From Breviolum minutum Mf 1.05b.01 (taxonomy: Eukaryota; Sar; Dinophyceae; Suessiales; Symbiodiniaceae), in contig DF239552.1 in the NCBI GenBank assembly GCA_000507305.1, forward strand, positions 124,001 through 188,000: a stretch of DNA of 64,000 bases. The letters are read 5' to 3'. A program made the position numbers and the translations under genes. This document shows positions 21,388-32,907 of the stretch, in pieces (position 1 is the first letter of the stretch; the number at the start of each line of letters is the position of its first letter). The notes below the pieces were generated by a model. The model did not search any database. It saw only the letters and a program-made list of their open reading frames with translations, and had not been told where the DNA came from.

Positions 21388-24007
21388 GTTGCAACTTAAA
21401 ACTGGAAATTATGTATACAATTGTATACATATATATATATATATATTGTTTTTATTTTGGTAATATTGAAGATATGGGTTGATTTGTCATTTTGATTTTA
21501 CTTTCTTAGATTGGACGGACCTTAATTTTCGAAAGCATAGCAGCTTGAACCAGTTCAGTTCAAGATGTGCTCTTTGGGTTGTTTTATTTTTGATTTGTTT
21601 CATGCTTTTGGGAGTAGTCTCGGTTTTGGGTCACTTTTTGAGTTGATTTGTGTGTCATGTGTTGGTTTCCGTTCGTGTGCTCCATTTTCCAGCATGTTCC
21701 CTCAACCCTTCACTAAGGACAGTTGTTTCCATGGTCCAGGAAAATTTGGGGTATGCCTGCAATGACACAGATCGCGCAGATATTTTCAAAGGACCTTGAA
21801 CTGCAAAAAGAAAAAATGACATCTTCAGCAATGACAATCCTTTATCCCACATTTATTTTGGCAATTGTTTGAATTGATTGGTTTTTCTTGATTTTCTCCA
21901 TCTACTGTCATTATGTTCTTTGGGGTACGTTGGGGTCATAAGCAGCTGAGAGCATAAACATGATTAAACATGTACAAACAGTATAACTGGTTTCCCGATT
22001 TCCATTATCGTATACAAGAATAGCAGCAATTGCGAGGAGCAAAACACATTCGGTGGACCACTCTGACTTTTGATGAGATGATAGCACAAGAAGGGGACCC
22101 CTTGGTATAAGGTAGTTATAACCCCAGCAAAACCCTATTTAACCATGATTGTCAATAGGTATAACTAGGGATAGATAAATCCACTTATAGTAGTTGGGGG
22201 GCCCCATCTTGTATGATAGTAATTATGTAACATGTTTTTTTAGCCTTTTTTACCTTGAGAGACTTGTCCCATCCTTACCAGCCTCTGAGGATTTAACATA
22301 TTTGCAGACTTCCTCTGAGTCAGTTGTGGCATCAGCATCGAAACCACTCTTTCTTTGATTCGAAAATGTTTGCTCAGGGACAGTGATGGTTTGGAGCACT
22401 AGGATTTGTTGGTGGAAGGTATAGCGCTATACTGGTGTGGGCTAGATCCAAAGATGATAAAGGATGACAAATAGATGTATATACAAGTAAATGATACTGT
22501 GTGCTTCTGTTTATGTTTATGTTTTCGTACTGATTACAAAGAAATTTGATTTCTTAAATAAACTAATATATATACAGTATTTATATTTTTAGAGAGAGAG
22601 AGAGAGATCAAAGCATTGGTTTGGGGGTATTCAATTCCAGGTTTGCCAATCATTTTAGGCGCTACCGACTCCGAAGCCGAGTTTGGCCATTTGTGGTGTT
22701 ATTGGTGAAGACAAGATTCGAAGGAAATCACCCAGGTTTCAAGACTGGAAATCAAACCCACCGTTCCTTTTGTGATTACATACTACAAAAGTAGTGACGT
22801 GGTCTATTTTTACCCCTTCTAGTGAAGAAATGATGTAACATTTTGATCAATATTTTGAAAGGGGTTGAAACCACCAACTAGCATACCCAGATGCTCGATG
22901 TAAAGAACATTTACCTACATTTCCAATTGAATGTAGCCATTTTTCACCCAACGTAGGGGTATTTGGGATAGGTTTTAGTTGTTATATAATTGTCTCCCCC
23001 AGAGGCGGCTACCTCGCAGAAACCAGTGGTGGCAGCAGTAGTTCGGGACCGAAAAACGGAAGCTTGGAATTTGCCAATTCGAAACATGTTGAAAATTCAG
23101 GGGTCATTTTATTTCGGACCCATTTTGAAGGGGGGGATCAAAGAATGAAAACTTGTGGTCATTTTGAGGGATGTTCCTTATAATTAGTATTGTTTGGATT
23201 GGTAACGTAATGCCCCATGAAAAATGGTTTGATCCAATGATATCGTTTATTAAGATGGCATGAGCCTTTGGACTAAGTTATGATACTTTGACGGAAGAAA
23301 GGTGTGGACATGCAATGTCTCCATAGGCAAAAAGGGGATATATATGTCTATGTTGTTTTGACCTATATAGTTATATGATGTTTTATGATTTTGTCACTTA
23401 TATCATTACTATATATATATAGAGAGAGAGAGAGGGAGAGACTATTTGTTTGCCATCATGCGACGCAATGCTATGAATTCAGTATTAAGTCCTCGCGTAT
23501 ATTAGCTGCCAATTTTAATATTTGAGTCTCCATGGTTTGAGGCAGGCCCATTTTCGACGAGGGGGAAACTTGCTGTTGACCATTTGGTAACGACATGTAA
23601 CGACCAAAGCCGCCCAGGTTACCCCAAAAAAAGGGTGCTTGAAGTCTGAAAAATCTCACATCAATGCCGACTCAAATCTGAGTTTCAATTTGTTCATTGT
23701 ACATATTTTTTGAGTGTGTAATCATGAGATGATGTTGTTCTCCATCACCTTTTTTTGAACTGATCAACATTTCCTGTCAAATGAATCAGGAATCCAGCAT
23801 TTTGATGTCTGCGTAACATCAGGTGATTTGAAAAGGTACTCTCTGAGTAATATATTGAACCTTAGAGTTGAGTAAATGGTTGGTGAGATTTACCCTTAAT
23901 GAGATTTTGTGACATTAACCGAGAAATATGTTGTTTATGATATATTGTTTTTGTTTTTCAATAGTTTTCCACGTGTTTTAAGCGTGTTTGTGCTTGTTTT
24001 TTAGCAG
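21388..24007. other. Long stretch without convincing exons
   Basis: AT-rich sequence with a TA tract (21427-21446), GA runs (22591-22608 and about 23420-23434) and one family A copy. Probably the spacer between the PLD gene and the next gene. Confidence 0.45.
22801..22881. repeat. Truncated family A element
   Basis: The left arm is eroded; the right arm AAAGGGGTTGAAACCACCAA then CTAG is intact. Confidence 0.6.
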
Positions 24008-24114
24008 GCTCCGATAAGACGAGTTTGGCTGACTCAATGAACCTAGGACGGCCGAAAGGACCGCGACCTGAAGATATCATTGAGGAACGCAACAGGGCGG
24101 GAAATAAGGCGCTT
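24008..24114 (+). CDS. Internal exon, unknown protein
   Basis: TTAGCAG acceptor, then SDKTSLADSMNLGRPKGP, then RPEDIIEERNRAGNKAL, then a GTATTT donor, phase 1 to 0. GC-richer than its surroundings. The antisense frame is also open. No family recognised. Confidence 0.5.
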
Positions 24115-24554
24115 GTATTTTTGTTGATAGACCTAGGATGACACAAGGATTTCATCTATATTCCAATCATAGAAGTTGGAAGGTATTGGCCAATACTTTT
24201 TAATCAGATGATGAATGGGATGATTGACAGTGACTATAGGGGGAAGAGGGATTTGTCACTACTTCCACATAAAGAGAGTTTCTTTGTTTTCAAGTTTCAA
24301 GCGTGTTAAAGTCGCATGTGTGATGACTGGAAGATTCACCACTCTAAGATTGTGGCTGGTTAAGTAGCCGGCCTTAGGGGAAGCCAATGGTTAAGCCGAG
24401 CCCTTTGAAAAGGCCGGGGCTCCGGTTGACGGTCGTTCCACCATCAGGCCTTGTTACGTGCAGCACCTGGGCTGGGTCAACCACCTCCGGAAGTGGTTGG
24501 CCTTGCGTTGCGCCAGGCGGGTTCAAACAGGGAGATCTCATAGCTGCATAGATT

Positions 24555-24652
24555 GCATAGGATCCATCAGACTGGCATATTTAATCTACATGAATGGTTG
24601 ATTTTTTGTATGGCAAATGTATGGTAAATATGCCAGTCCCATGGATCCTATG
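24555..24652. repeat. Family D palindromic element
   Basis: GCATAGGATCCATCAGACTG then GCATATTTA at left, mirrored by TAAATATGCCAGTCC and ATGGATCCTATG at right. A second copy about 1 kb on (25521-25635) shares the interior TACATGAATGGTTGATTTTT. Confidence 0.75.
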
Positions 24653-25012
24653 GGTTGTATCCTGTGACTTCATCCTGTCTGAAATGGCGAACTTGCCCCT
24701 ATGATTGGGTTTGCTTCCTGTTCTGAAATGGCGAACTTGTAATTATGGAGAACAAGTCGGTCGAAATTTGTTGGTGTTGAAAGTCATTCGCCGGATAGTA
24801 GTTGATTTCAGGCTATATACTCAAGGCTAGGAAAGACCTATTTTAAGTGCTCAGATGTGTATTTACCTTTCAATGTGATAAACCCAAATTGAATTCGCTC
24901 AGTGTTTCTTTATAGGGGTCAGACGGCAGATCCATTTCTTGGATGTGCTGAAATGATCACTGACTGCCCCATGCTGGCCATCAACAAACAGAACCACACA
25001 CACATGTGTAGT

Positions 25013-25030
25013 ATATATATATATATATAT
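25013..25030. repeat. TA microsatellite
   Basis: About nine TA units, followed by further AT-rich imperfect repeats to about 25100. Confidence 0.85.
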
Positions 25031-25127
25031 TATTTTTTTGATTTATAGATATGTATATATCTTTCATGTTTATATATTAATGATTATTTTTATATACATA
25101 AAATGTCATGTCACCGGAACATTTCAG

Positions 25128-25240
25128 ATGTTGTTTTCCCACTCTCGGAAAGGCAGGTGTCACCGTTAACGAGGACCCGCAGATTTGGAGGGAAGTGGAG
25201 CTCAGGGATGGGGGCAGTGGCTTGCTGGAATTTGTGCAGC
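25128..25240 (+). CDS. Internal exon, unknown protein
   Basis: TTTCAG acceptor, or an inner GGAAAG at 25152. Reads GKAGVTVNEDPQIWREVE, then LRDGGSGLLEFVQ. The inner acceptor gives a G-start in phase 0, matching the exon ending at 24114. Donor GTGCAG at 25234 or GTTTTT at 25241. Confidence 0.5.
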
Positions 25241-25520
25241 GTTTTTTTTTTTAAACAGATAGATATATCTACTTAGATTTAGTTGGATGAAATTCAATGA
25301 CTCTTGGTCACATGAATGTTTATATATATATATATATACTGTATATATGTGTGTATAATACATGTGTTTTTCATATACCTGCCATGAAATTTTCATATCT
25401 GAACTGCATCAAACAGGGGGGTTGAAATTGAAGTGTCTTGGGATTCGACCATGTGGATCCGGCCTGGGCACCTGCTGTTTGTTCAGTGATGGTTGTCCCC
25501 AAGATCCATGGTTGGTTCAG

Positions 25521-25635
25521 ATGCATGGATCCTATTCCATAGGATCCATCAGACTGGTATATTTACCTACATGAATGGTTGATTTTTATGGTAAAAATGT
25601 ATGGTAAATATACCAGGCAACCATGGATCCCATGG
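25521..25635. repeat. Family D palindromic element
   Basis: CCATAGGATCCATCAGACTG then GTATATTTACC at left; GGTAAATATACCAGG and CATGGATCCCATGG at right. Nearly the same arms as 24555-24652. Confidence 0.8.
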
Positions 25636-25937
25636 GATTGAGATAGTCCCTTTTTAGGGGACATGTCAGTTTTCGGGGGGGGGGGGAGTGTATCTATCCA
25701 CGGATGTGTGTGTCTCTATTTACAGACTTCCTCAGAACTGAACAATGACACGTGTTCCCGAAGAGGTTCCCTTCATGTTTTTCAACGTGCTTGAATATAT
25801 GATTTTATATTCACCTACATTTGCCAAAAAAACGCCAAATGTAGGTCAGTATGCCATATGTATTGAGTGTTTGGATGTTTGGAGATAATCCCTTGACCTT
25901 TCCAAGCAATTCCCTACACAACCAAAATGGTTCACAG

Positions 25938-26048
25938 TGTTTGTCAGCCAACCAGGACACGGTGCTCCGAGCTCTTCGCGCAGCCGGACATCAAAGTCCG
26001 TCTTCCAATGCCCTTCGAATGGCTTTGGCTGCAGGGCAGGGAAACCTA
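25938..26048 (+). CDS. Internal exon, unknown protein
   Basis: CACAG acceptor, then CLSANQDTVLRALRAAGH, then SPSSNALRMALAAGQGNL, then a GTGGAA donor, phase 0/0. Helix-rich and alanine-rich. Phases are compatible with 24114 and 27175. The antisense frame is open but less protein-like. Confidence 0.52.
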
Positions 26049-26187
26049 GTGGAAACCTGGAAGGATATCTCACACCCATGACATGGATACCTGGGAGGGT
26101 TCCCATCCTATAGGATTCCGTACTTCTTACTTCTTTTGGGAGGAGATACCATATACATCCATATGCACTCTGCTTGGTGGTGGATAT

Positions 26188-26299
26188 GTGGTGGTTTCAA
26201 ATATTTTTTATTTGCACCCCGATCCCTTGGGAGATGATCGAGTTTGACTATATTGTATCACATTCATAACTATACCCTGTCGTAAACCAACAACCAACG
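26188..26299. repeat. Family A element with decayed right arm
   Basis: GTGGTGGTTTCAAATATTTT and the TTTGCACCCC word are clear. The right arm is reduced to AACCAACAACCAACG. Confidence 0.6.
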
Positions 26300-27174
26300 T
26301 GGCAATTGAAATCACCCATTGCAAAATAGGAGATACATCTTCAAAATGTACATTTTCTGTTGCCATGGTAGTTTACTAGAGGGCATGCTCCCATTTAATT
26401 CAATGTGGATACTTGGGGGTTGCCAAAACTCTCTAACAGTGGGTACTGTAAACCTATTCATGTTTGTGACGGGAACCTTTATGAAGCTGGAAAAACCGCT
26501 GTTACAGTATATAGGCAGGGCCCAATGAATACTCCAAAAATGCCATAGTTCAAAGCTACCTCTTTCAAACCATTGTTTTGTTGGCATCCATGTTGAATTT
26601 CCTAATGTGTGAGCCATTTTTACATCGAAAGTGCCAGCAATGTTTCCAGTCACACACCTGAAGTTGAACAGCGAATTTACCCTTAGCATCCGGGATCGCA
26701 AAATGATGAAATAAATTGTAAAATGGGTTCCCATACCAAGTGAGAAGATAATTTTCCAAAGGCGCCAGTGTTGAAACTTCCAAACTCGTTAAAAAATCTG
26801 AGGCAAGACGATGAATGAGAGCGACAAAATGTCGAGGGATCCCAGATCCACCGTTTGGGATTTGAGGATCCACCGTTGGGATTCTTTGTAAACTGGAAAA
26901 TGTAAAAAAACTGGGAGATGTTTGAAAAACCATCGAAAACTTGAGATCAGAGACTTATATTTTTTGAGAAAATTATTTTTTACAATTAATGATGGAGCAT
27001 ATACCCAGCATACGTTTTACAAATATATGTACATATATATATATATACCTGGAACCTGTTTGTCCTCTATTTTTGGCCTTGAACCCTCCAAAAGAAGGCC
27101 CTTTCCACTCAAAATAAGGGTCATTTGGGTTCCAGGTATATATTTGTTTGTCTTAGCATCGCTTGGTTTTGCAG
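26300..27174. other. No convincing exon
   Basis: AT-rich. A minus frame over 26312-26734 is open for 140 codons but shows no splice or family support. A partial family B-like arm (CCATGGTAGTTTACTAGAG) lies at 26363-26381. Confidence 0.4.
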
Positions 27175-27270
27175 GTCACCCCGGACCGAACCGCATCCAA
27201 GGTGCGACCAACGAGGTTCCGCGCCAGCGACCAAAAAAGATGGCGGCCTCACACAACATCACCCCAAATG
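27175..27270 (+). CDS. Internal exon, frame uncertain
   Basis: TTTGCAG acceptor and a GTGGCT donor bracket a GC-rich block open in all three plus frames. The phase that fits the neighbours reads VTPDRTASKVRPTRFRAS; another reads PNRIQGATNEVPRQRPKK. Coding is likely, the product is unknown. Confidence 0.42.
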
Positions 27271-27475
27271 GTGGCTTAGTAAGACGAGAACTTTCCTAAT
27301 TTTAGGGAAATCTAGCTTGGTGAAATATTATAATTTGGCCAGATTGATGAAATCCTGCTTCATCTGGGGTGTACAAATCCTGATAGACCTGAGGTGCAGG
27401 ATCTTTTTGCCATCGACTGCAGTTCAAATAGCCTTGCAGGAACCCCCCAAAAAAAGCCTTGGGAACAGGATGACA

Positions 27476-27521
27476 TATGTATATATATATATATACATAT
27501 CTTATATATATATATATATAT
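27476..27521. repeat. TA microsatellite pair
   Basis: Two TA runs separated by CATATCTT. Confidence 0.85.
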
Positions 27522-27881
27522 TTGTTGACGTTATGCTATGTCAGGCAGACAAGTGCACATACATGGGTGCAAAAATACGTGGAGGGAATTAAATTCAGGA
27601 TAGGTTCATGGCAGATGACACTCCTGTTTGGTTCATGTGTATTTCATATTATCATCATCGTCGTTATCAGCGTTGGTTGTGCCAAATGAACAGGTTTGGT
27701 CCGCACCAACGGATTTCCGGCATGCGGCCCACAAACATGATGGATGTATGGCATCTTTTGCTACAAGTAGGAGGATTGGTGTTTGTCAATATTCATTTTG
27801 TGCTTTCAATATCATTCAGTATCTTTGCAGTTTGCAAGGGTAACATTTTTGGATTTTTCAATACGTTATATACCTGTGAAG

Positions 27882-27998
27882 GTGCCTGACAAGGTGATGA
27901 GTCAGAGGATTTTGCTGATTAAAACTGCTGAGATGTTTCACATCGACAAGAAGCTTGACCCGGAGTGTAAGCGTCCTGCAGCCCTATTGAAGGGATGA
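27882..27998 (+). CDS. Exon, possibly terminal, unknown protein
   Basis: GTGAAG acceptor, then PDKVMSQRILLIKTAEMF, then HIDKKLDPECKRPAALLKG and TGA. It could instead be cut at a good GTAAGC donor (27967). No family recognised. Confidence 0.45.
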   Translation: MPDKVMSQRILLIKTAEMFHIDKKLDPECKRPAALLKG

Positions 27999-28435
27999 AA
28001 AGATATATACTAAAAAAACAATTTGCAACGAAGCAGTGCAATTTCATGACACAGGCCTCTTGGTGACATAGCGAGAATTTAGTTAATTGTCACTCCCTGC
28101 ACACTTCAAACTGCCGGTTGTTCATCTCCAACTGTTTGTGAAGATCTTGCATGTCAGCATTTCACATTGGGATAGACATGTTGCATGGGTATGATTTTTC
28201 ATTTCATTTTTAGACTGCAGATTGTTCAACTCAGCAGTGCAGCCCCCTTTAAACATGTGCCTTTGCCAGGAAGTTTTCCAAAATGCTAGTGGTGTACAAC
28301 TGTTCTTTCGAGCCGAGCTTCTTACTATATTTCTTTCTTTCCAAGCGACTGAATCCCCACAAAAAAAAACAATCTTTGCAGGGCAGTGCCTTAAAACCTG
28401 AGAACTCTCCACAGTCGTTTCACTGCTTAAAACAG

Positions 28436-28549
28436 ATGCTTTCACCGTGTGTTGCCATGGTGCTGAAATCGGTTGATGAAGCGTTGGTTTTGTTGCACCC
28501 TTTGGTGCTTAACAGTGCAGGGATGGAGCCCATCAGGCTAGGAGGAATG
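28436..28549 (+). CDS. Exon, unknown protein
   Basis: AACAG, then ATG: LSPCVAMVLKSVDEAL, then HPLVLNSAGMEPIRLGGM, then a GTGTGT donor, 38 codons. The ATG could be an initiator or internal. Hydrophobic and helical in the first half. Confidence 0.48.
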
Positions 28550-29143
28550 GTGTGTCAGTTGAATTATTTGTTTTTCATTGTGTTGGATTGATCTGTATTG
28601 AATGATTGATATTTCCGAAAAGAGTTGTGGTTGAAAATTGGTTGAGAGAGTAGCAAGAAGTGATGGTTTCTATCAGATTCGTCCATGTTTTCATGGTGTT
28701 TTCTTCGAAGGCTGGCATGAATTTATATCCCAAAAACTTGGCAGCAGTATCCAGTTGTTATATCTCACCTCTTCAACTCATCTTCCCTTCTTCATCTGTA
28801 TTCCTTAGGCATTCCTAGAGCGATCCTCCCATAAGAATTGGTTAACACGGGGGCTTATGGAGCAGGGATGTTAGAATGTTGCCATATTTGTTTGTATGTT
28901 GGTTTTCTTTCTTTTTTCCCTCTCCTTTGTTGTTTGTTATTGTTTTTTGTTCGGCTTTTGGATGCTTTTGCTAAATACTCATCTCTGATTCTTCTCGTCG
29001 TGTTTCTCTATACTTTTCGCTTTCTTTCTTCGGTGTTTCTTTGTTCGGTTCATTCGATTTCTAGTTATTTAAAGGGTATACGGTATAGTCATGGTGTGAT
29101 TATTGCATATAAAAAATCATGTTCCTATTGGTTGAAGTTCCAG

Positions 29144-29346
29144 GTCTGTTGTTTTACAACAGGCCAACAAGCAAACCTCCATGCCCCAGCGCCCCCCCCT
29201 TTTACCCATTCCTTCTCCTTTGTCCTAGAGGCTTGCGTCCCGGGGCAAAGGCCTTTCCAGAGGACTTTGCGTACCTTGGATGCAGAGTCTATTCTGAAGG
29301 GAACGGATCCTTCAAACTTTACAACACGTTTCTGTTTCGGCAGCTC
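29144..29346 (+). CDS. Internal exon, unknown protein
   Basis: TTCCAG acceptor, then LLFYNRPTSKPPCPSAPP, RGLRPGAKAFPEDFAYLG and CRVYSEGNGSFKLYNTFL, then a GTTGTT donor, 67 codons in phase 1 to 0. One of the longest clean exons in this part; strongly protein-like. No family recognised. Confidence 0.6.
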
Positions 29347-29819
29347 GTTGTTTCATGGAGTAGATTTAGTGTAGATTTATTGAAATTTATGGAAGTATTT
29401 CCGGCAGATTTGATTGTGTGGTTGTTCACTCTAGTTACTAGTTTGGGGATCTAGGTTGGCCAAGTTTGTTGATAAGTTTTACGATCGAATATGCTTGCAA
29501 TTTCTACCGGTCTTTGGCAGCAACATGTTTCAGGCTCATCACAAAGTTGGAGTTTTTCTTCGGGGCGTATCATGAGAACACATAATCCACACACACAGAA
29601 AAATGAAATATATGCTCACAACATGACATATCCCGAGGCACAGACCACAAACATGCACAAGTTAGGGGAAACGGCGACATAGAAGATCCTACCGATATGT
29701 ATGTTATCATATATACAGTATACACGTGGAAATGCTCTCAAATTGTTATGGTTGGTAATTCCCCTATTTGGCGATAATCAACATGTCACCCTTAGATATC
29801 CATATGTTAACAGCATCAG

Positions 29820-29948
29820 CTCCCCTTGATGGAAAACGCTGCACGATTGAGGCTCCCTTTGCTAACGTGGGCCAAAGACAACTGCACCTTTGCCGATGAA
29901 AAACGAAAATTCTGTTGGAAGAGAACACCTACGATATGGAGAAAACAT
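29820..29948 (+). CDS. Internal exon, unknown protein
   Basis: ATCAG acceptor, then LPLMENAARLRLPLLTWA, then KDNCTFADEKRKFCWK, then a GTAAAT donor, phase 0/0, consistent with the exon ending at 29346. A second frame is open over its first two thirds. Confidence 0.42.
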
Positions 29949-30060
29949 GTAAATCTGACTGGCTTGCAGCACTTGCAATTTTTTGTGCATATTGTTTTTG
30001 TATGTTTTGGAATGTTATTATTAAGGTTGGATTTTTTGTTTGTAACTGGTTGATGTGGTA

Positions 30061-30246
30061 GAAATCTTCATGCGGCAAGATCTCATAGATATAGACAATA
30101 ATCTCAGTTTAATCCCGTTAGTCACACTAGAGTGGTTGATAGACAACGCAGATATTATCGCACTGTTTGATATTGTTTGCAAAGATACTCCCCGCAGTTT
30201 CACGTACAACATGTTTGGTTCTCCGCATGATGCACCTTTGTTCTAA
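30061..30246 (+). CDS. Possible terminal exon
   Basis: Open frame IFMRQDLIDIDNNLSL, TLEWLIDNADIIALFDI and KDTPRSFTYNMFGSPHDA to TAA. It is protein-like but lacks a phase-matched acceptor, and it ends exactly where the likely minus-strand gene ends. Confidence 0.3.
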   Translation, partial: EIFMRQDLIDIDNNLSLIPLVTLEWLIDNADIIALFDIVCKDTPRSFTYNMFGSPHDAPLF

Positions 30247-30490
30247 TCAAACCAATTTATAGGCACCGAAACCGCTGACCTCACATTCATTATTCATGGT
30301 GCTCTCTTGTTGGAGTTGCTCGAATGACCTTGAGTCAATTTCAAGGTTGGTGAGATGTTGCAACTCATAACTTACATCAGGGCAAACCATCACATGACAG
30401 GAATTCCCCAAACGGTAGGGAATAGCTTTGAACACCAAATCCAGCGTGGTGAAATTTAGTTTCACTTGCCCAGATGAACTTTTGCATATG
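30247..30490 (-). CDS. Minus-strand terminal exon, unknown protein
   Basis: On the minus strand TGCAG precedes an 81-codon frame: SGQVKLNFTTLDLVFKAI, LGNSCHVMVCPDVSYELQ and NNECEVSGFGAYKLV to TGA. Amino-acid usage is typical of a globular protein. A second minus frame is open for the first 120 bases, so the exact start phase is unsettled. Confidence 0.45.
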
Positions 30491-30560
30491 CATATCTGCA
30501 TACATGTTATATTGAAATAAAATAGCCAGATAGTAGTGATGAGAATAGTGGTTCATATAC

Positions 30561-30711
30561 CCTCCTGCGAACTGTCACATATCCCATCCCAGCCGGCACT
30601 TTGTTGAGTCGATGAGCCTTCCAACATGTGATGAAAGGTATCACCGCCCACGATGAGCATATCACCGCCCAAGTATTGGCAGGTCAGGGTGGGTGGTGTG
30701 TTTTGGAGGAT
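30561..30711 (-). CDS. Minus-strand internal exon, unknown protein
   Basis: Minus-strand CACAG acceptor, then ILQNTPPTLTCQYLGGDM, LIVGGDTFHHMLEGSS and AGWDGICDSSQE, then a GTATAT donor. The plus frame over the same bases is poorer. Likely upstream neighbour of the exon at 30247-30490. Confidence 0.48.
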
Positions 30712-31530
30712 CTGTGGATGGATGGATGTATGGACAGCAGAGGCATCATTCGATTTGGAAGAGGTAACAAGAGTCAAGGATGTAAGGTGGATACCACTGC
30801 AGAAATCAGTTATTTCAGTTATTTCTATCTAGTTGAAAAGGTATTTGTTTTAAAAACTTGGTGGTTGCGATGTGCAGTTTTGAAACTGCTGGAAGCTGTA
30901 AGATTGTGGATGTTTGGGTCAATTTCCTGAGTATCAAAATGGTATCAACATCATAGTACAATGTGGTAAGACTGACTCACACTATCTTACAATCACAGCG
31001 GCAATGATGCTGATGATTCGTTGACTTGATTGGATTATAACCCTCATCATGAAGTAAAAAGTCCTTCAACAAACTTATTTGGACGGTTTTTGTTATCGCA
31101 TGAAACATGTACAAATACATGATTATTTGGTCATATGTGACCTATGTACAAAAGTGAACACGTTATTTCGCGGCGGTGTTTTCTACTTCGACTTGACTTG
31201 TCTATCTATACTATTCGTTGATGAGTTCTTCCACTCCTGCGGTGGCTCGTGGCTGAGGTTTGGTGAATAGCAGTGGGCACTTGCACTGGTCTCATGGCAA
31301 AGTCGTGTGTTGGATGCCCCTTGGGATGTTGAGTGATACAGGGATCTTGCAGCTTCCCTTAGCAATGGGCTGGCTCAAGAAACAGTTCAGGGCAAACAAC
31401 ATAAGCTGATGCCAACATCAACGGTTCTAATAGGATGATGTAAAGTGGCGGGTCCTTTTAAGATCACCTAAGGATTCACTCAGATAGGTGGAATGGTAGC
31501 TAGTAGGTCCCTAATTTCTGGTATCTTCAG
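30712..31530. other. Between minus-strand gene and next plus-strand gene
   Basis: AT-rich; weak readings on both strands (for example 31183-31365 minus). If the strand calls are right, this holds upstream exons of the minus gene or a divergent promoter region. No promoter motif could be identified. Confidence 0.35.
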
Positions 31531-31659
31531 CTCAACGCAATGTGGGTGTTGACTCTTGCGGGAGCTTTTCTTGAGGCGTGTAGCACGCAGCGGATGGCTT
31601 TTGGGGAGCATTACCATGCAGGAGTTCCCAGCCACTTTGCACGACTTTGTGGAGGGAAG
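31531..31659 (+). CDS. Exon, possible start with signal-like segment
   Basis: TTCAG acceptor and a GTATCT donor, phase 0/0. Reads MWVLTLAGAFLEACSTQR from an in-frame ATG at 31540, then GEHYHAGVPSHFARLCGG. The hydrophobic start could be a signal peptide if the ATG is used. The antisense frame is also open, without matching splice signals. Confidence 0.48.
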
Positions 31660-31876
31660 GTATCTTGTCTCAGATTTGAGCATGATGGCACGACATCTTG
31701 GTTGAGGTCGTCTCAAGGTTGATGTTGAGTGGTTATTTCATGTTTCTTTATGTGCCAAGATGGTTGCTTAACGTTGCGTCTGTTCACTGATTCCAGAGAT
31801 GTTCAATGATTTTCCAATTTTCCATGATGTTCCATGATTTTCCATGTTGTTGGTTTGTTTTGATTTGATGTTCCAG

Positions 31877-31921
31877 ATCTGGGGGAGAGGTCCATCAGAA
31901 TCCCACTTATTGGCAGGCCAG
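31877..31921 (+). CDS. Short internal exon
   Basis: TTCCAG, then IWGRGPSESHLLAGQ, then GTCTGT. Phase 0/0, matching the exon before and the one at 32039. Confidence 0.42.
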
Positions 31922-32038
31922 GTCTGTAAGCCACATAATGCTTCCAAACTCTTCGGGCACCTTATTATTTCTGTTTCAGTAACTTCGCTTGGAAAGGTTT
32001 TAAGACCTATCCCCTATCCCACCTGCTAGTTTTTCCAG

Positions 32039-32104
32039 GACCACACCAATGGTGGGGTGTTGGAGGCTATGATCTCACGCCCACCCCCCAGAAAAAGAAT
32101 AGGC
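32039..32104 (+). CDS. Short internal exon
   Basis: TTTTCCAG, then DHTNGGVLEAMISRPPPR, then KRIG, then GTTTAT. Phase 0/0, first base G. Confidence 0.42.
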
Positions 32105-32203
32105 GTTTATACATGCAATTTGTTTTTACATAACTTTTACAGAAATATGCATTTCATTCATTTAATATTCACATAGAGGTATATTTCTATATTTGTTTAC
32201 ATC

Positions 32204-32223
32204 TTTATATATATATATATACA
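32204..32223. repeat. TA microsatellite
   Basis: About nine TA units in an intron. Confidence 0.8.
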
Positions 32224-32288
32224 TTCATAGTTGCACTCCTACCAAACAAGTGAAACTGGCAGTTCATGTTTCACCCACAACGCTCCAG

Positions 32289-32385
32289 GTTTCCTCTGTC
32301 AATTTGGCATGGAACCTGCCTCAAGGCTTGGGGTGATGGTGCCATTTGTCACTGTCATGAAAGGTGGATTCGGTTGCTTAGACAA
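32289..32385 (+). CDS. Internal exon
   Basis: CTCCAG acceptor and a consensus GTGAGT donor. The phase that fits the next exon reads FPLSIWHGTCLKAWGDGA, then ICHCHERWIRLLRQ. A second frame (FLCQFGMEPASRLGVMV) is open. Phase does not fit 32104, so one exon may be missing. Confidence 0.45.
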
Positions 32386-32565
32386 GTGAGTTTCACTGAA
32401 AGGATTTGGGACATTTGTTTTTTTACTGGAAATATTTGGTAGATTCATATAACCATCAAACATAAGGAATAAGGAGGTAAGCGCGATGTGTGGCTTCAAA
32501 CCTTGTGCTGACATGATTTCAGCCAAGTGAGAGGTAGAAAAGGTGCTCCAGTGCTCCAGGCGTAG

Positions 32566-32667
32566 GAAAGCTTCATTCTATCAAGATCTTACTATGACTA
32601 TGGCGACTATGGTGGTAGCCAAGTCATGAAAGCAGATATCTTAGACACATTATGCAATCAGGACCAT
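32566..32667 (+). CDS. Internal exon
   Basis: GTAG acceptor, then ESFILSRSYYDYGDYGGS, then QVMKADILDTLCNQDH, then a consensus GTAAGT donor. Phase 0/0 matches both neighbours. Confidence 0.58.
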
Positions 32668-32763
32668 GTAAGTTGAGACATCAGCTAATTTGAAGACTGA
32701 TTGTATGCAACCACGCAGGGTTTCTATTCAATCCAAGCCTTTTCCCCAATGTAAAAACTGCAG

Positions 32764-32832
32764 GTGCTGATCCGAGCCACGAGTTTTTATATCACCTGGA
32801 GACATTTGCTGGAGGCACGTCCTGTTTTAAAA
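32764..32832 (+). CDS. Internal exon
   Basis: CTGCAG, then VLIRATSFYITWRHLLEA, then RPVLK, then GTACCA. Phase 0/0. Joins the exon ending at 32667 in frame. Confidence 0.55.
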
Positions 32833-32907
32833 GTACCAAATGACATGCCATGACTGAGATTGATAAAAGATTAGAGGTAGCATAAGTCATACACAAACTA
32901 AGGAGAG

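Noticed and set aside
22929-22945. TGTAGCCATTTTT, resembling the dinoflagellate spliced-leader core
   Set aside because: Only 11-12 bases match, the GGCTCAAG end is absent, and the word lies in a repeat-like TACATT/AATGTA context. Chance match.
29821-29980. In-frame TGA between two coding-like blocks, considered as selenocysteine or recoding
   Set aside because: A different frame is open across the same stretch with proper splice sites, so no recoding is needed.
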